From Bartonella bovis 91-4 (GTDB lineage Bacteria > Pseudomonadota > Alphaproteobacteria > Rhizobiales > Rhizobiaceae), in contig NZ_CM001844.1 of assembly GCF_000384965.1 (NCBI RefSeq), positions 269,869 to 333,868 of the forward strand: 64,000 nucleotides of DNA, written 5' to 3'. This document shows positions 33,093-44,491 of the stretch, in pieces. Each line of letters opens with the position of its first letter. The stretch's first letter is position 1. The position numbers and the translations under genes are program-made. The notes beneath the pieces were generated by a model, which saw nothing but the letters and a program-made list of their open reading frames with translations, was not told the origin of the DNA and searched no databases.

Positions 33093-35360
33093 ATGTCTTT
33101 AGCATTTTTAGATTATCTAAAATGTAAAGAAATTAAACAGGCCTTTATAAAAGGACAAATAGCTTTTGTCTTATCTTTCGATGGTAGAAAGATTCTATGG
33201 TTAAATGGCGCTGCAGCACGTTTTTTTGGTTTTTCTTCTGTTATAGAGGCCATTAAACATCAGTCTTTCTTTGATGAAGAACTGCGTCGCCAAATATTAA
33301 AAAATGCACAATATACACGCTCTATCACGTTGCATGGTTTAAAGTGCTGTGCTGAGTTTTCTATAATTTCTATTGATATTACTGGTCTAGGTAAAGCATT
33401 TGTACTTGAAGCTTTGCCAGAAGAGGATGTTTCTCTTATTGCTGGTTTGAATGATGCAGCAATGTTTGCTGCAATTATTGATCAACATGCAGCTGTGTTG
33501 GAAGCTTCTTCCCATTTTAATTTTGTTGATGAAACAGTTAAAATTTTACTCCAAACGATTGATGATGATATTCCGGTGACAACTGTTTTACCTATAGCAG
33601 GTGTTAATACACAAATTGGTGTGGTCCGCTTAGGAGTAAAACCGACGAGTTTTTTAGTGTTATATACGCAATTGAATGAAAATGAATTGGATAAAGGTCA
33701 AGAAACTTTTAGTTTTAAGCCACATCTTTTGCCGCGGCGTTTTATCTGGAAAATGGATGCAAATGGCTATTTTTATGAGATTTCAAAAGAGTTAGCTGAA
33801 ATTGTCGGCCCTATGTCTTCCAATATTATAGGATCTGATTGTCATAAACTTGCTGATCAATTTAATGATGAACGATACCGATCACTAAGTAGCTTTATTG
33901 AAGCGGCTATACCTTGGAAAAAACAGAAAGTTCATTGGCCTGTTGACGGTTGTCTAGAACGAGTTGATGTTGAATTGTCTGCTGTTCCAGTTTTTGATAT
34001 CAATCGTCAGTTCAAGGGATTCCATGGTTTTGGGATTTTAAAAGCACAAGAAAATATACAAGATGAAAGAAATAAAAAACTGAATGTAAAAACATCGGGT
34101 CTTTCAGAGATAGAGCGTTCAGCTTTTCATGAAATTGCAGAACGGTTGCGTGGCGAATTACATTTGTCCTTGGAGCACGAAAATACAGTTAAGGAAACGG
34201 CAGTCCAATTGCCATGTGCACAGATATTACCGGTGAATATTGTAAAACAAGCTTTAATAAAGGAACCTGAAGTAATTTTATCATTGTTAGATACAGTAAC
34301 TGATGGTGTTTTGTGGCTTGATGGACAGGGTTGTATTCAGTCCGCTAGTGACGCTGCTTTGGCGTTGATTGGTTATGAAATGGATGAATTACTGGCACGG
34401 CAGTTATCATCATTATTTACGTTGCAAAGCCGAGTTTTGATTGAAGAATATTTTAAACTGATCCGCATGAAGGGAAAAAATCAAATCTTTAATCGTGGTG
34501 AGATAGCTGATTTGATAACAAAAAATAACGAGAATATAAGGGTTTCTATGACAATTGTACCTTTGACTCTACAAGACAATTATGCTGTTATGTTGCGTGA
34601 TATGACAGGAATGATTTTATCGCCTTTAGATACAATATCAGAAGAAAATAAAGTGATTGAAGTTGTTCATGAAATGCGAACACCTTTGAATGCTCTTATT
34701 GGTTTTGCAGAAATTATGAAAAATGGCCGTTTTGGTTTAATAGAAAATGAGCGTTATCGTAGATATTTACATGATATTATTTTGTCTGGAAAACATATAT
34801 TATCTCTAGTTAATCAATTATTAGAGTCCTCTAAAGCAAATTATTCTAGCTCAAATAGCACAATTGATGCATCTCTTATAACTCAAAAATTTGATGTAAC
34901 AGCTTGTTTGCGTTCCAGTGTAGCTTTTCTTGAAACGCAGGCAAATCATAATGGCATTATTATGCGTATTATTACACCGGCATGTGTGCCATCTATTTGT
35001 ATATCGCAACAAATATTTCAACAGATTATATGGAATCTTCTTTCCAATGCCATCCGTTTTACGCCTTCAGGTGGACAAATTGTTATTCATGTTTCTTATG
35101 GAAAAAAAGAGCGAGTAAAGATTTCAATTAGTGATAATGGTTTAGGGATGAGTGATGAAGAAGTTGTGCAAGCCATGCAACCTTATGGACAGGTAGAACA
35201 CAAGGATGGCCGATGTGGGGACAACGTATTTGTCGGGACTGGTTTAGGACTTCCAATATGTAAAACAATGGTGGAAGAGGTTGGTGGCCAGTTTTTGTTA
35301 TTTTCAAAACCCAATCACGGAACAACTGTAGAGATGTTTTTTCCTGTGCTGCGTGAGTGA
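33093..35360 (+). CDS. PAS-domain sensor histidine kinase (PdhS/PleC/DivJ-like)
   Basis: This protein of about 755 residues has several PAS-like regions (about 20-90, 215-320, 390-500) with no clear membrane segment. The phosphoacceptor motif is VVHEMRTPLNALIGFAEIM (His about 525). The ATP-binding domain carries N box WNLLSNAIRFTPSGG, G1 ISDNGLGMS and G2 GTGLGLPICKTM. The HEMRTPLNAIIGF-type H box is shared with alphaproteobacterial cell-cycle kinases of the PleC/DivJ/PdhS group, so a DivK partner is plausible. The ATG at 33093 has GAGG seven bases upstream. It ends 2 bp before the converging mscL. Confidence 0.88.
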   Translation: MSLAFLDYLKCKEIKQAFIKGQIAFVLSFDGRKILWLNGAAARFFGFSSVIEAIKHQSFFDEELRRQILKNAQYTRSITLHGLKCCAEFSIISIDITGLGKAFVLEALPEEDVSLIAGLNDAAMFAAIIDQHAAVLEASSHFNFVDETVKILLQTIDDDIPVTTVLPIAGVNTQIGVVRLGVKPTSFLVLYTQLNENELDKGQETFSFKPHLLPRRFIWKMDANGYFYEISKELAEIVGPMSSNIIGSDCHKLADQFNDERYRSLSSFIEAAIPWKKQKVHWPVDGCLERVDVELSAVPVFDINRQFKGFHGFGILKAQENIQDERNKKLNVKTSGLSEIERSAFHEIAERLRGELHLSLEHENTVKETAVQLPCAQILPVNIVKQALIKEPEVILSLLDTVTDGVLWLDGQGCIQSASDAALALIGYEMDELLARQLSSLFTLQSRVLIEEYFKLIRMKGKNQIFNRGEIADLITKNNENIRVSMTIVPLTLQDNYAVMLRDMTGMILSPLDTISEENKVIEVVHEMRTPLNALIGFAEIMKNGRFGLIENERYRRYLHDIILSGKHILSLVNQLLESSKANYSSSNSTIDASLITQKFDVTACLRSSVAFLETQANHNGIIMRIITPACVPSICISQQIFQQIIWNLLSNAIRFTPSGGQIVIHVSYGKKERVKISISDNGLGMSDEEVVQAMQPYGQVEHKDGRCGDNVFVGTGLGLPICKTMVEEVGGQFLLFSKPNHGTTVEMFFPVLRE

Positions 35361-35362
35361 AG

Positions 35363-35785
35363 CTATGTAATGGATTGATCTTTTTGGGCCAATAAATCTC
35401 TAATTTCTGTCAAGAGTTGTTCTTCAAGAGACATTTCTTTTAGCTTTGCCACTTCTTTTTGCCGGCGCATTTTATTTAAGCCTTTGACAAATAAAAAAAG
35501 GATCAAAGCAATAATCAAAAAATTGATAAAAAGTGTTATAAAGTTTCCATAGGCAATGGTAGCACCTGCCTCTTTTGCAGCACTTAATGTGGCTTTTTTC
35601 TCGCCGGCAAGCTGAATAAACATATTAGAAAAATCAATACCACCTGTGATAAAGCCGATGATTGGCATAAAAATATCGTTGACAATTGAATTGATCAAGC
35701 CACTAAAAGCACTTCCTATAATCACACCAATAGCAAGATCAATCATATTTCCTTTTAAGGCAAATTCTTTGAATTCTTTAAGCAT
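35363..35785 (-). CDS. mscL: Large-conductance mechanosensitive channel
   Basis: This 140-residue protein matches MscL throughout: [38 protein letters not shown] (TM1), the loop, TM2 [26 protein letters not shown], and a C-terminal helical bundle. It forms a homopentamer in the inner membrane that opens on hypo-osmotic shock. A strong GGAGGG ribosome site precedes the start. Confidence 0.97.
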   Translation of the reverse strand: MLKEFKEFALKGNMIDLAIGVIIGSAFSGLINSIVNDIFMPIIGFITGGIDFSNMFIQLAGEKKATLSAAKEAGATIAYGNFITLFINFLIIALILFLFVKGLNKMRRQKEVAKLKEMSLEEQLLTEIRDLLAQKDQSIT

Positions 35786-36367
35786 TGCATTTCCCTCCTC
35801 ATGTATATGATGTATAGCTGTTTTAACTATTGCTTTTGGTAAAAAAAGAAAGAGAGAGAAGGTTTATTTTCTTGAAAAATTACATTGCAAATATCAGCAT
35901 TCTTTTTTCATAGTATTGTAATGTGTAAAAAATACTAATTAATGCTTCATGATACGATAGTACTTTTAAGGTTCAGATGAATGAAAAGCTTTTGGGTAAA
36001 AGTTGTATATACTCTTTCTTTTCAATGACAAAGTGAGAAAATATATTTTATTGATAAAATCAATTCAGGAATTTTATAGAAAAATTTTGAAAAAGAAGGC
36101 GTATTTACGAGATCGTCTTTTTCTTTGTAGGAAGATTGATCAATTTTTTAATATGTGAAGAAGTTGTTAAAGGGAGTAAAAAAGCATTTTCGAAATAAGA
36201 ATAATCGCTTTATCAATCGATATTTTAAAATAAGCTTGATTAATTATTTCTTCTTGTTTTGGGAGTTGATTTCTTTATTTGTATAGTGTGTTTTATTGGT
36301 GGTTTTTGATTTTGGAAAATTAAAATAAGATGAAAATGGTAGTTTTCATTTTATAAAGAGAGATTTT
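35786..36367. other. Intergenic region between mscL and pyrD
   Basis: This is 582 bp of AT-rich DNA. A loose inverted repeat GAAAAAGA/TCTTTTTC (about 36088-36122) is visible. I see no gene or RNA that I can support. Confidence 0.4.
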
Positions 36368-37459
36368 GTGAGTTTTTTTCATTGTATTGGTCGTTCTGTT
36401 TTATTTATGTTGGATCCAGAGCGTGCGCATCGTTTGGCCATTGCTGGGTTAAAAACAGGATTGAGTGAATGCTTAAAGATTTTTGATAAGCGTTTGTGTG
36501 TGACTGTTGCAGGTCTTGAATTTAAAAATTTTATTGGTCTTGCTGCGGGGTTCGATAAAAATGCAGAGGTTATAGATGGTGTTTTGAATTTAGGATTTGG
36601 TTTTACTGAGATTGGTACAGTTACACCAAAACCTCAAATGGGAAATCCCAAACCACGACTCTTCCGTTTGGTAGAAGATGAAGCTATTATTAATAGAATG
36701 GGTTTTAATAATGACGGACATCAGGCCGTTTACAAAAGGATTTGTGCGCGTAAGCAAGATGGTATTATAGGGATCAATATTGGCGCTAATAAGGATACGG
36801 TCGATAGGATTGATGATTATATTGCGGGTATTACTTGTTTTTATGATGTAGCTGATTATTTCACAATTAATATTTCTTCACCTAATACACCAGGGTTGCG
36901 TGATTTACAGGCGCGTAAGAGTTTGAGTTTTTTAATGAAGGCGATTTCACAAGCGCGTAATGAAAAAAAGGAAAAACATAGTTTCTCTGTTCCGATTTTT
37001 TTAAAAATTGCACCTGATTTAACGGAGCAGGAATTAGACGATATAGCTGAAGAAATGAAACTATCTGATTTTGATGGTTTAATTGTTTCCAATACTACCC
37101 TTTTACGTCAGGGTCTTAAGAATAGTGCATTAATTAGCGAAGAAGGAGGGTTGTCAGGGCGTCCACTGTTTGAGCATTCCACCATTGTGCTTGCGAAAAT
37201 GCGTCAAAAATTGGGTAAGGAGATTGCAATTATTGGTGTTGGAGGTGTACGTGATGCACAAACAGCTTTGGAAAAAATTAAAGCCGGAGCAGATTTAGTC
37301 CAGCTGTATAGTGGAATGATTTATGAGGGGCCAGAACTTGCCGTAACTATTATGAAGGATGTTTTGCAGATTATGCAGCAAGATGGTGCTGATACTATAA
37401 AAGCTTATCGTGATCATAGTGTTGACAATTGGGCAAAACGTGCACTTCTTTTATCGTAA
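36368..37459 (+). CDS. pyrD: Dihydroorotate dehydrogenase (quinone)
   Basis: This 363-residue class 2 enzyme oxidises dihydroorotate to orotate at the membrane using quinone. Motifs are an N-terminal amphipathic helix region ([22 protein letters not shown]), [70 protein letters not shown] with the catalytic Ser, [11 protein letters not shown] and [17 protein letters not shown]. The start is a GTG at 36368 with AGAGAG upstream. Confidence 0.97.
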   Translation: MSFFHCIGRSVLFMLDPERAHRLAIAGLKTGLSECLKIFDKRLCVTVAGLEFKNFIGLAAGFDKNAEVIDGVLNLGFGFTEIGTVTPKPQMGNPKPRLFRLVEDEAIINRMGFNNDGHQAVYKRICARKQDGIIGINIGANKDTVDRIDDYIAGITCFYDVADYFTINISSPNTPGLRDLQARKSLSFLMKAISQARNEKKEKHSFSVPIFLKIAPDLTEQELDDIAEEMKLSDFDGLIVSNTTLLRQGLKNSALISEEGGLSGRPLFEHSTIVLAKMRQKLGKEIAIIGVGGVRDAQTALEKIKAGADLVQLYSGMIYEGPELAVTIMKDVLQIMQQDGADTIKAYRDHSVDNWAKRALLLS

Positions 37460-37562
37460 GATTGTTGTATTTTCACAAAAAAATGTAAGATTCTTTTTAA
37501 GGGGCTTGCAAACTCTTTTGATCTTCCGTATGTCACACAGACGAAGAATAAATATTTTTTAG

Positions 37563-37639
37563 GCGGTTGTAGCTCAGTTGGTTAGAGCGCTGGTTTGTGG
37601 CACCAGAGGTCGTAGGTTCGAATCCCACCAACCGTACCA
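37563..37639 (+). tRNA. tRNA-His (GTG)
   Basis: A 77-nt tRNA with encoded CCA: acceptor GCGGTTG/CAACCGT, anticodon loop TTTGTGG (GTG), T loop TTCGAAT. The discriminator is A rather than the C usual for bacterial tRNA-His, as described for alphaproteobacterial tRNA-His. A G precedes position 1 in the DNA. Confidence 0.96.
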
Positions 37640-37843
37640 TTTTTCCAATATATTTTAATATAATTCAAAGTTTGGAAAGATCATGAAGCGCATTTTATCT
37701 TGATAAAGCTTATGATGTTCTGTAAAACAAATTAAATCAATGCAGTTTTTGCAGGTGTTTATGTATAAAATGATACCATAACAAGGGGGAGCTTTAATTG
37801 TTTTTTGGGTTTGTGTGTTATAGCTGTGAGAAATAGCGAGCCA

Positions 37844-39247
37844 ATGAAACGCAAAGGTTATAAGCCTGTTTCTGATTTTCTAAAAAGTTTGCGTGGTGTA
37901 AACAATTGGGAACAAGTTTCGCAGTGGCTTTCATTTCGAGATGTGGAAGATATTGAGTGTATTACACCTGATCAAGCGGGGGTAGCACGTGGCAAGATGA
38001 TGCTTTCTAAAAAATTCACATCAGAGACATCTTTAGCATTGCCTTCAGCAGTTTTTATGACAACGATTTCAGGATCTTATCCCGAAGATGGAAATGGTTT
38101 TGAATATCCAAAGACAGATGGTGATTTGCGTCTTGAGCCTGATCTTTCTACACTGAGTATTGTGCCATGGGAAGATGCACCTACAGCACAGGTGATTTGT
38201 GATCTTGTATATCAAAATGGGCAAGCTGTTGATTATACGCCGCGTAATGTTTTACGGACAGTGATTGATTTTTATGCTCAAATGGGGCTGAAACCGATTG
38301 TTTCACCAGAAATTGAGTTTTATTTAGTAGAAAAGAATCCTGATCCTGATTACCCTTTAGTACCTCCAGTTGGTCGTTCTGGGCGTTCGATTGGTGGTGG
38401 GCAAGGCTACTCGATTGCGGGTGTTAATGAATTTGATGAGTTGATTGACGATATTTATCAATTTTCAGAGGCACAAGGATTGGAAATTGATACTCTCATT
38501 CATGAGGAAGGAGCTGGTCAATTTGAAATTAATTTACGGCATGGTGATCCTATTGAATTAGCTGATCAAGTCTTTATGTTTAAACGAACAATTCGTGAAG
38601 CAGCACTTAAACATAATATGTATGCAACTTTTATGGCCAAGCCTATTCAGGGGCAACCGGGTTCTGCCATGCATATTCACCAGTCTGTTATCGACAAAAA
38701 AACTGGAAACAATATTTTTACAGAAAAAGATGGTGGGGAAAGTATGTGTTTTCGCCACTTTATTGGTGGTTTGCAAAAGCATATGGCTGGAGTATTTGTT
38801 ATGCTTGCTCCTTATGTTAATTCTTATCGACGCCTTATGCCTTGCGTTTCAGCGCCGGTTAATTTGCGGTGGGGATACGATAATCGTACTACAGCATTTC
38901 GCGTGCCACGTTCTGTTCCACAAGGACGACGTGTTGAGAATAGACTTCCTTCGTCGGACGCTAATCCTTATTTAGCGCTTGCTGCTTCTTTAGCGTGTGG
39001 GCTCATTGGTTTGCAGCATAAGCTTGAACCAGATGAACCGGCAGAAAAAACTGTAAATTCTGATAATATTGAATTACCACGCGGATTGATTGAAGCGGTC
39101 AATTTATTTGAACAAGATAAAGTGTTACGCGCTATTTTAGGAGATGCATTTGTAAGCACTTATGCTGCTATCAAACGACAAGAATTTGAAACTTTTATGC
39201 AAGTGATTAGCCCGTGGGAGCGTGAATATCTCTTGCTTAATGTTTGA
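37844..39247 (+). CDS. Glutamine synthetase family protein, gamma-glutamylputrescine synthetase-like
   Basis: This protein of about 467 residues carries the glutamine synthetase catalytic domain: SPEIEFYLVEK, HEEGAGQFEINLRHGDPIELADQVFMFK, MAKPIQGQPGSAMHIHQS, NLRWGYDNRTTAFRVP and RVENRLPSSDANPYLALAASLACG. The N-terminal FRDVEDIECITPDQAGVARGKMM is typical of PuuA-like members rather than GlnA. An FAD oxidase resembling PuuB follows 11 bp later, supporting polyamine or amine gamma-glutamylation. The ATG at 37844 is chosen over an upstream TTG at 37805. Confidence 0.85.
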   Translation: MKRKGYKPVSDFLKSLRGVNNWEQVSQWLSFRDVEDIECITPDQAGVARGKMMLSKKFTSETSLALPSAVFMTTISGSYPEDGNGFEYPKTDGDLRLEPDLSTLSIVPWEDAPTAQVICDLVYQNGQAVDYTPRNVLRTVIDFYAQMGLKPIVSPEIEFYLVEKNPDPDYPLVPPVGRSGRSIGGGQGYSIAGVNEFDELIDDIYQFSEAQGLEIDTLIHEEGAGQFEINLRHGDPIELADQVFMFKRTIREAALKHNMYATFMAKPIQGQPGSAMHIHQSVIDKKTGNNIFTEKDGGESMCFRHFIGGLQKHMAGVFVMLAPYVNSYRRLMPCVSAPVNLRWGYDNRTTAFRVPRSVPQGRRVENRLPSSDANPYLALAASLACGLIGLQHKLEPDEPAEKTVNSDNIELPRGLIEAVNLFEQDKVLRAILGDAFVSTYAAIKRQEFETFMQVISPWEREYLLLNV

Positions 39248-39258
39248 ATATTATTACT

Positions 39259-40545
39259 ATGGTTAATTCTCATCAAATTTCCCCAGGAATTTCTTGGTAT
39301 GAGGATACTCTAGAAGACCGTCCTTCTTATCCTCTGTTTGTTGGTGATCAGGTACAGTGCGATGTAATTATTGTTGGGGGTGGATTTACAGGGCTTTCAG
39401 CTGCTTATCATTTAGCTAAGGCTGGAATGAGTGTCGTTTTGTTTGAAGCTTCATGCTTTGGTGACGGTGCTTCGGGGCGCAATGGTGGGCAATTGGGAAC
39501 GGGTCAACGACAATGGGTAGAAACATTAGAGAATAAGTATGGTTTTGAACGAAGTAAGATATTATTTGATTTAGCCGAAGAAGCCAAAAGGGATATATTA
39601 TCTTGGTGCGCTATGCCTGATTGCAATATCGACTTTATAGCAGGCCAACTTTCCGTTACCCATAAAAAACGTGAGATCAAAGTTTATCAGCAGCATGTTG
39701 AGACGATGCAACGTTATGGTTATCATGGTCTTACTTTTATGGATAAATCTGAAACAGATGAACGACTTGGTTCGTCTTTTTATCATAGTGGTATCTGTGA
39801 TGTAGATACTGGCCATATCAATCCACTAAAGTTAATTGTTTGGTTAGCAAAAAAAGCAAAGAGAGTTGGTGCTAAACTTTATGAGAAGACTCAAGTGAAA
39901 GCGATAAAGTGCAACAATAATCAGTGCGTAGTGGTAACAGAACGAGGCAATATAAAGGCTGAGAGTGTTTTATTGGCAACCAATGCATATAATCTTGGGC
40001 TTCAGGATTTTGTGCAGAAACATATTTTTTCTATTCGTTCTTATATTGGAGCAACTGAGCCACTACCAGAGAATAGTTCGATTCTTCCTGAAAGAGAAGC
40101 GGTGGATGATTCCCGTTTTATGGTTCGTTATTTTCGAAAGAGCATTGACAATCGTTTATTATTTGGTGGGGTAGAAAGTTACAGTAACCAGTATCCAGTT
40201 GGTTTAGATGAGCGTATACATCGGCAAATTGTTGAAATTTATCCACATCTTCAGTCTATAAATTTGACACATCGCTGGGGGGCAACAGTAGCAATTACGT
40301 TTGAACGCATGCCCTATGTTCGCCAACTTATGCCGGGTGTTACTTATTGTGGAGGATATTCAGGACACGGAATTATGCTTGCTCCTTTTATAGGAAAATT
40401 ATATGCTGAATGGTTATCTGGAAAACGTGAACGTTTTAAGTATTTTCAGGATTTGAAGATTTCGTCTTTTCCAGGTGGTAAAATTTTTCGTTATCCGCTT
40501 GTATTTTTAGCAATGAACTGGTTTTCTTTGATGGATCGTTTTTAA
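39259..40545 (+). CDS. FAD-dependent amine oxidoreductase, PuuB-like
   Basis: This protein of about 428 residues is of the DAO family: SWYEDTLEDRPSYPLFVGDQ, FAD-binding VIIVGGGFTGLSAAYHLAKAGMSVVLFEA, GDGASGRNGGQLGTGQR, and the C-terminal GGVTYCGGYSGHGIMLAPFIGKL-type loop. The homologous gamma-glutamylputrescine oxidase releases an aldehyde, and the glutamine-synthetase-like gene is immediately upstream. The ATG at 39259 is preferred to the TTG at 39244. The substrate is inferred from the gene pair. Confidence 0.87.
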   Translation: MVNSHQISPGISWYEDTLEDRPSYPLFVGDQVQCDVIIVGGGFTGLSAAYHLAKAGMSVVLFEASCFGDGASGRNGGQLGTGQRQWVETLENKYGFERSKILFDLAEEAKRDILSWCAMPDCNIDFIAGQLSVTHKKREIKVYQQHVETMQRYGYHGLTFMDKSETDERLGSSFYHSGICDVDTGHINPLKLIVWLAKKAKRVGAKLYEKTQVKAIKCNNNQCVVVTERGNIKAESVLLATNAYNLGLQDFVQKHIFSIRSYIGATEPLPENSSILPEREAVDDSRFMVRYFRKSIDNRLLFGGVESYSNQYPVGLDERIHRQIVEIYPHLQSINLTHRWGATVAITFERMPYVRQLMPGVTYCGGYSGHGIMLAPFIGKLYAEWLSGKRERFKYFQDLKISSFPGGKIFRYPLVFLAMNWFSLMDRF

Positions 40546-41320
40546 TCAGTTACCATTTAGAATGAAGAAAACTAATGGCTCGTTTGGTATCTATCTATTG
40601 TAATGGTGAGGGGCTTTTTATAAATTTTAAACTTGTATAATTGAATGGAAAAATGGGTAAATCCGTGGTTAGTAAAATTATTCCAATATCTTTTTTTGAT
40701 TGTGTTTGGTGGTAGTGGGTGATTTAGCAGAACGAAACTTGTTGCTATTTTTTATCGCTTTAATTTAATATATTAGGCAATTTAGTAAGCTAACGGTTGT
40801 ATATAAAAATTTTATGTTTTCTTCTAAGCTATTAAGAATGTTGCAATTTTTTACGCTTTTTCTTGAAAAAGCATATTTGTTATACAATTTTCAATCAGGC
40901 TAAATTTGATCACTTTGTTATGTATTTAACTCTTATATTTCTACTGAAATTTATATTAAACTAAGAGGATAGAAAGATCTTACTGTATTGAGATAGAAAT
41001 ATACGGTTAATATTTGAAATTTTTATTTGGTAGTTAATTCATCATTTTTAGGTAATTTCTTAATTAAATTGAGGTAGAGTAGTTTGGTAACGCAATTAGA
41101 CACAGGGTTTTTATTTATCAAAAATCGATTTTCTGTAATTTAACCACAGTAGATGAATTGAATAATGCATTTGTGTAAGTACTTAATGAAAATTAGATCT
41201 TTCCTATTAATCATTATCTAAAAGAAAATAACACAAATCAAAGAATATTTATTATTATGACAGATTGAGAACACAAAACGTAGAAAATTTATATAACTGT
41301 GGTAAAAGTACAAAAAAGTC
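40546..41320. other. 775-bp intergenic region, no gene seen
   Basis: This AT-rich stretch between converging puuB-like and folD genes has stop codons in all frames and no tRNA-like structure. It may be the residue of decayed genes, but I recognise nothing in it. Confidence 0.45.
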
Positions 41321-42220
41321 TTAGAATTTTGGTATAGGCAACTTATGTGCTCGAGCAGCAGCTTTAAGCGTATTGACCATGAGCATAGCAATCGTCATAG
41401 GACCAACACCCCCTGGTACAGGAGTAATAGCGGCGGCTTTTTCTTTAACTTCTGCAAAATCTACATCACCAACAAGACGGGTTTTATTAGTACCTTTTTC
41501 TGAAGCTTCAATCCGGTTAATGCCAACATCAATAACAATAGCTCCCTCTTTTACCCAATCTTTCTTAATGATATGTGGGCAACCAACAGCTACAACTAAA
41601 ATATCGGCACTACGACATACTTCATCAAGATCACGAGTGCGACTATGAGCGATTGTCACAGTGGCATTGGCTGCCATCAATAAGGCTGCCATAGGTTTGC
41701 CAACAATATTAGAACGCCCAACAATGACCGCATCAAGACCTGATAGATCTTGCCCACATTGTTGTTCGATTATCATCATAACACCAGCAGGTGTGCAGGG
41801 AATGATAGTATCTTCAAATATATTTGCTGAGAGTTTTCCTATATTGATATAATGAAAACCATCAACATCTTTCTGGACAGCGATAGCTTGCGTTATTTTG
41901 TTCGTATTAATATGAGCAGGCAGAGGGAGTTGCACCAAAATCCCGTGGATTTTAGGGTCGGAATTTAACGTTTCAATGAGTTGTAGAAGTTCTTCTTCTT
42001 TCGTGTCTTGGGGAATTGTGTGCTTAATTGAAAGGAAACCACATTCTTCAGCTTTTTTACTTTTTGAGGTAACATAAATTTGACTTGCAGGATCATCTCC
42101 AACAATGATAACAGCAATCCCAGGCTGTATTTTATGATTGTTACGGAATTTTTTTGTTTCTTTTTTGACTTTATTAATGGTGTTTTCAGCAAGCTTTTTT
42201 CCGTCAATAATATTGTCCAT
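41321..42220 (-). CDS. folD: Bifunctional methylenetetrahydrofolate dehydrogenase/cyclohydrolase
   Basis: This 299-residue enzyme interconverts 5,10-methylene- and 10-formyl-tetrahydrofolate. Motifs are [22 protein letters not shown] (with the catalytic Tyr and Lys), [66 protein letters not shown] and [15 protein letters not shown]. Complete. The 305-bp gap upstream (42221-42525) shows no gene. Confidence 0.98.
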   Translation of the reverse strand: MDNIIDGKKLAENTINKVKKETKKFRNNHKIQPGIAVIIVGDDPASQIYVTSKSKKAEECGFLSIKHTIPQDTKEEELLQLIETLNSDPKIHGILVQLPLPAHINTNKITQAIAVQKDVDGFHYINIGKLSANIFEDTIIPCTPAGVMMIIEQQCGQDLSGLDAVIVGRSNIVGKPMAALLMAANATVTIAHSRTRDLDEVCRSADILVVAVGCPHIIKKDWVKEGAIVIDVGINRIEASEKGTNKTRLVGDVDFAEVKEKAAAITPVPGGVGPMTIAMLMVNTLKAAARAHKLPIPKF

Positions 42221-42525
42221 GAGAAGAATCCTTTCGATAGGGATATTCAGTTTTTTATAAAGTATTTGCTGATAGTAAAAAGAGTTTTATGGCACTATTT
42301 AATAAACATAGTTACACGGTTTGACTATCTGCTTTCTGTTAGAGAGTAGTGGAAAATAGTTGCTTTATAAAAAAGAGAGTAACATTGTTGTTTCAATAAA
42401 ATTTGAATAAGAATAAGGGTAATTGAGTTATTAAATAGATATAGCAAATTATAGGATTATAAAAACCATTTTTTAATGATCATTTAGTTTCGTTTTAATC
42501 TATTATAGGGTCTATAGAGGAAATT

Positions 42526-44406
42526 GTGCTCATCAGAATAATAAAATTTTTGAGTGGGATTTTTGTTGCAGTTGTTTTTTTGCTTGGAGCTTCTGTTGTC
42601 ATTTTACCTTATCTTGTATCGACAGACGCGATTCGTCTCCGAATGGCACAGGATTTAAGTGCGTGGACAGGCTATAATGTGCAATTGCGTGATCCACCAC
42701 GTTTGAAACTTTTTCCTTATCCAAAAGCATTTCTTTCAGGAGTTACTTTAACATCAAAAATTGATGATGTTGCGCCTTTAATGGAAGCTGAATCAATAGA
42801 AGTAGATCTTTCTTTAATTGATCTTTTTAGGGGATGTATTTCTTTTTCAGAAACACGAATTGTGCATCCACAATTTGTTATGGGAAAGCCTTTTAAAACA
42901 GTGTCTGATTTTTTTAATACACTTTCACAATCGCAAGGTACTTTGGGGTTAGCAGTACGTAATGCTCGTGAAATTGTTAAACTTAATCCTGATCAGCCAG
43001 ATATAGAACGCCTTTTAAACCAACCTTTTGGACGTATTGTTATTGAAAATGGTGTTCTTATTTATCGTGATAGTGTTTCTGATGTAACAGAAAAAATAAC
43101 AGGACTGAATGCAACTATAGATTGGTCGGAATTGACACAAGCAGCACGGTTTCGTGCAAATGCTCGTTGGCATGGAGAGTTAACGGAATTATTAATTAAT
43201 GCTGATCAAGCTTTATTACTTTTAGCAGGGGGGCAAAGCTCACTTAGAGTGAGCTTCAATTCTGTGCGTGGTGGTATAACGTTTATGGGAAAAGCGCGAT
43301 TATCTGAATATTACATTTTTGATGGAAAAGTATCAATGCGTTCTCCTGGCTGGAATCAAACACTAGCTTGGATCGGTAGAAATCAGTTTTGGGGGGAAAG
43401 ATTAAAACTGCCTATTGTAGGGGAATCTCATTTTTTAGCACAGCCAACGCGTATCGAAATGAATAATATTACATTTACAATGGGTGTTACAAATGCACGT
43501 GGAGCTTTGGAATTTGACTTTCAAAATCGTATTCCTACCATAATCGGATCTTTAGCTTTTGATAATGTGGATTTTAATGTATTGGCGTCGATGTTTTCAT
43601 CTGTTGGAGAGGAAAATAGATTCTTTAATATGGCAATTTTTGATCGCATTGGATTAGATGTGCGACTTTCAGCACCGCAAGCAAAAGTAGGTAAAATTGT
43701 ACTCACAAATTTGGCAGCAGCAATGCAAGTTGGAAATGGGCATGGGATTTTTGATCTTGGAAATGTAAATGTTTTTGGTGGATCTATTCAGAGTAATGTC
43801 CAAATTGTACCAAATGGTAAAAAAGCGCGCATTGAAGGACGTGTTTCGGGTACTTCTGTTGATGTGCAGGCTGTTTCAGAGGCTTTAGGACTAACTCCGT
43901 TTATACAAGCTAAAACTGACTTTATTGTAACAATACAAATGCTTGTTAGTCGTTGGTCGGAAATCCTTGAGAAAATGCAAGGGCAGTTAACAGTGGATAT
44001 GCCTTCTGGCCGATTATTGAGATATGATTTAAATGAGTTGCAGCACAAGCTTTCAGAGAATGAACAGTTTTTTTTAGTAAATAACCATGCGTTTTCAACG
44101 CCTTTTGAGCGTTTCAATATTAAAGCAAAATTTTTGGATGGCACAGTAACGGAGATAGAATCATTAATACGTACGGCAGATTGGAATTTGTCTATTGATG
44201 GTTCAATTGCAATGCCTTTTACTAAGAAAAAGCAGAATGATTTTATATTGCAAGCACGATTACAGAAAAATAATCGTTCAGACACTTTATGCAAAGATGT
44301 TCAATGTCTTACTAATAGCCTTGTGCGGCCTTTTAGTTTTTCACTTAGCTCTACGGGGCAGTCTCTAGGAAATTTTTTTGTTAAGAAAAATATCGATGAA
44401 AATTAA
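42526..44406 (+). CDS. AsmA-family envelope protein
   Basis: This 626-residue protein has one N-terminal membrane helix (residues 5-28: IIKFLSGIFVAVVFLLGASVVILPYLV). The AsmA N-terminal signature follows (RMAQDLSAWTGYNVQLRDPPRLKLFPYPKAFLSGVTLTS), and then a long periplasmic beta-rich region. A conserved C-terminal segment runs near 440-580. AsmA-type proteins are bridge-like lipid-transport or outer-membrane assembly factors. The GTG at 42526 follows AGAGG. Confidence 0.87.
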   Translation: MLIRIIKFLSGIFVAVVFLLGASVVILPYLVSTDAIRLRMAQDLSAWTGYNVQLRDPPRLKLFPYPKAFLSGVTLTSKIDDVAPLMEAESIEVDLSLIDLFRGCISFSETRIVHPQFVMGKPFKTVSDFFNTLSQSQGTLGLAVRNAREIVKLNPDQPDIERLLNQPFGRIVIENGVLIYRDSVSDVTEKITGLNATIDWSELTQAARFRANARWHGELTELLINADQALLLLAGGQSSLRVSFNSVRGGITFMGKARLSEYYIFDGKVSMRSPGWNQTLAWIGRNQFWGERLKLPIVGESHFLAQPTRIEMNNITFTMGVTNARGALEFDFQNRIPTIIGSLAFDNVDFNVLASMFSSVGEENRFFNMAIFDRIGLDVRLSAPQAKVGKIVLTNLAAAMQVGNGHGIFDLGNVNVFGGSIQSNVQIVPNGKKARIEGRVSGTSVDVQAVSEALGLTPFIQAKTDFIVTIQMLVSRWSEILEKMQGQLTVDMPSGRLLRYDLNELQHKLSENEQFFLVNNHAFSTPFERFNIKAKFLDGTVTEIESLIRTADWNLSIDGSIAMPFTKKKQNDFILQARLQKNNRSDTLCKDVQCLTNSLVRPFSFSLSSTGQSLGNFFVKKNIDEN

Positions 44407-44491
44407 ATCTTTATTTTTCATTATTGATTTTAAAAAATCACTCAAAAATATTATTTTAGAATAAAATTTTAAAGAATACACTACCAGGAGT

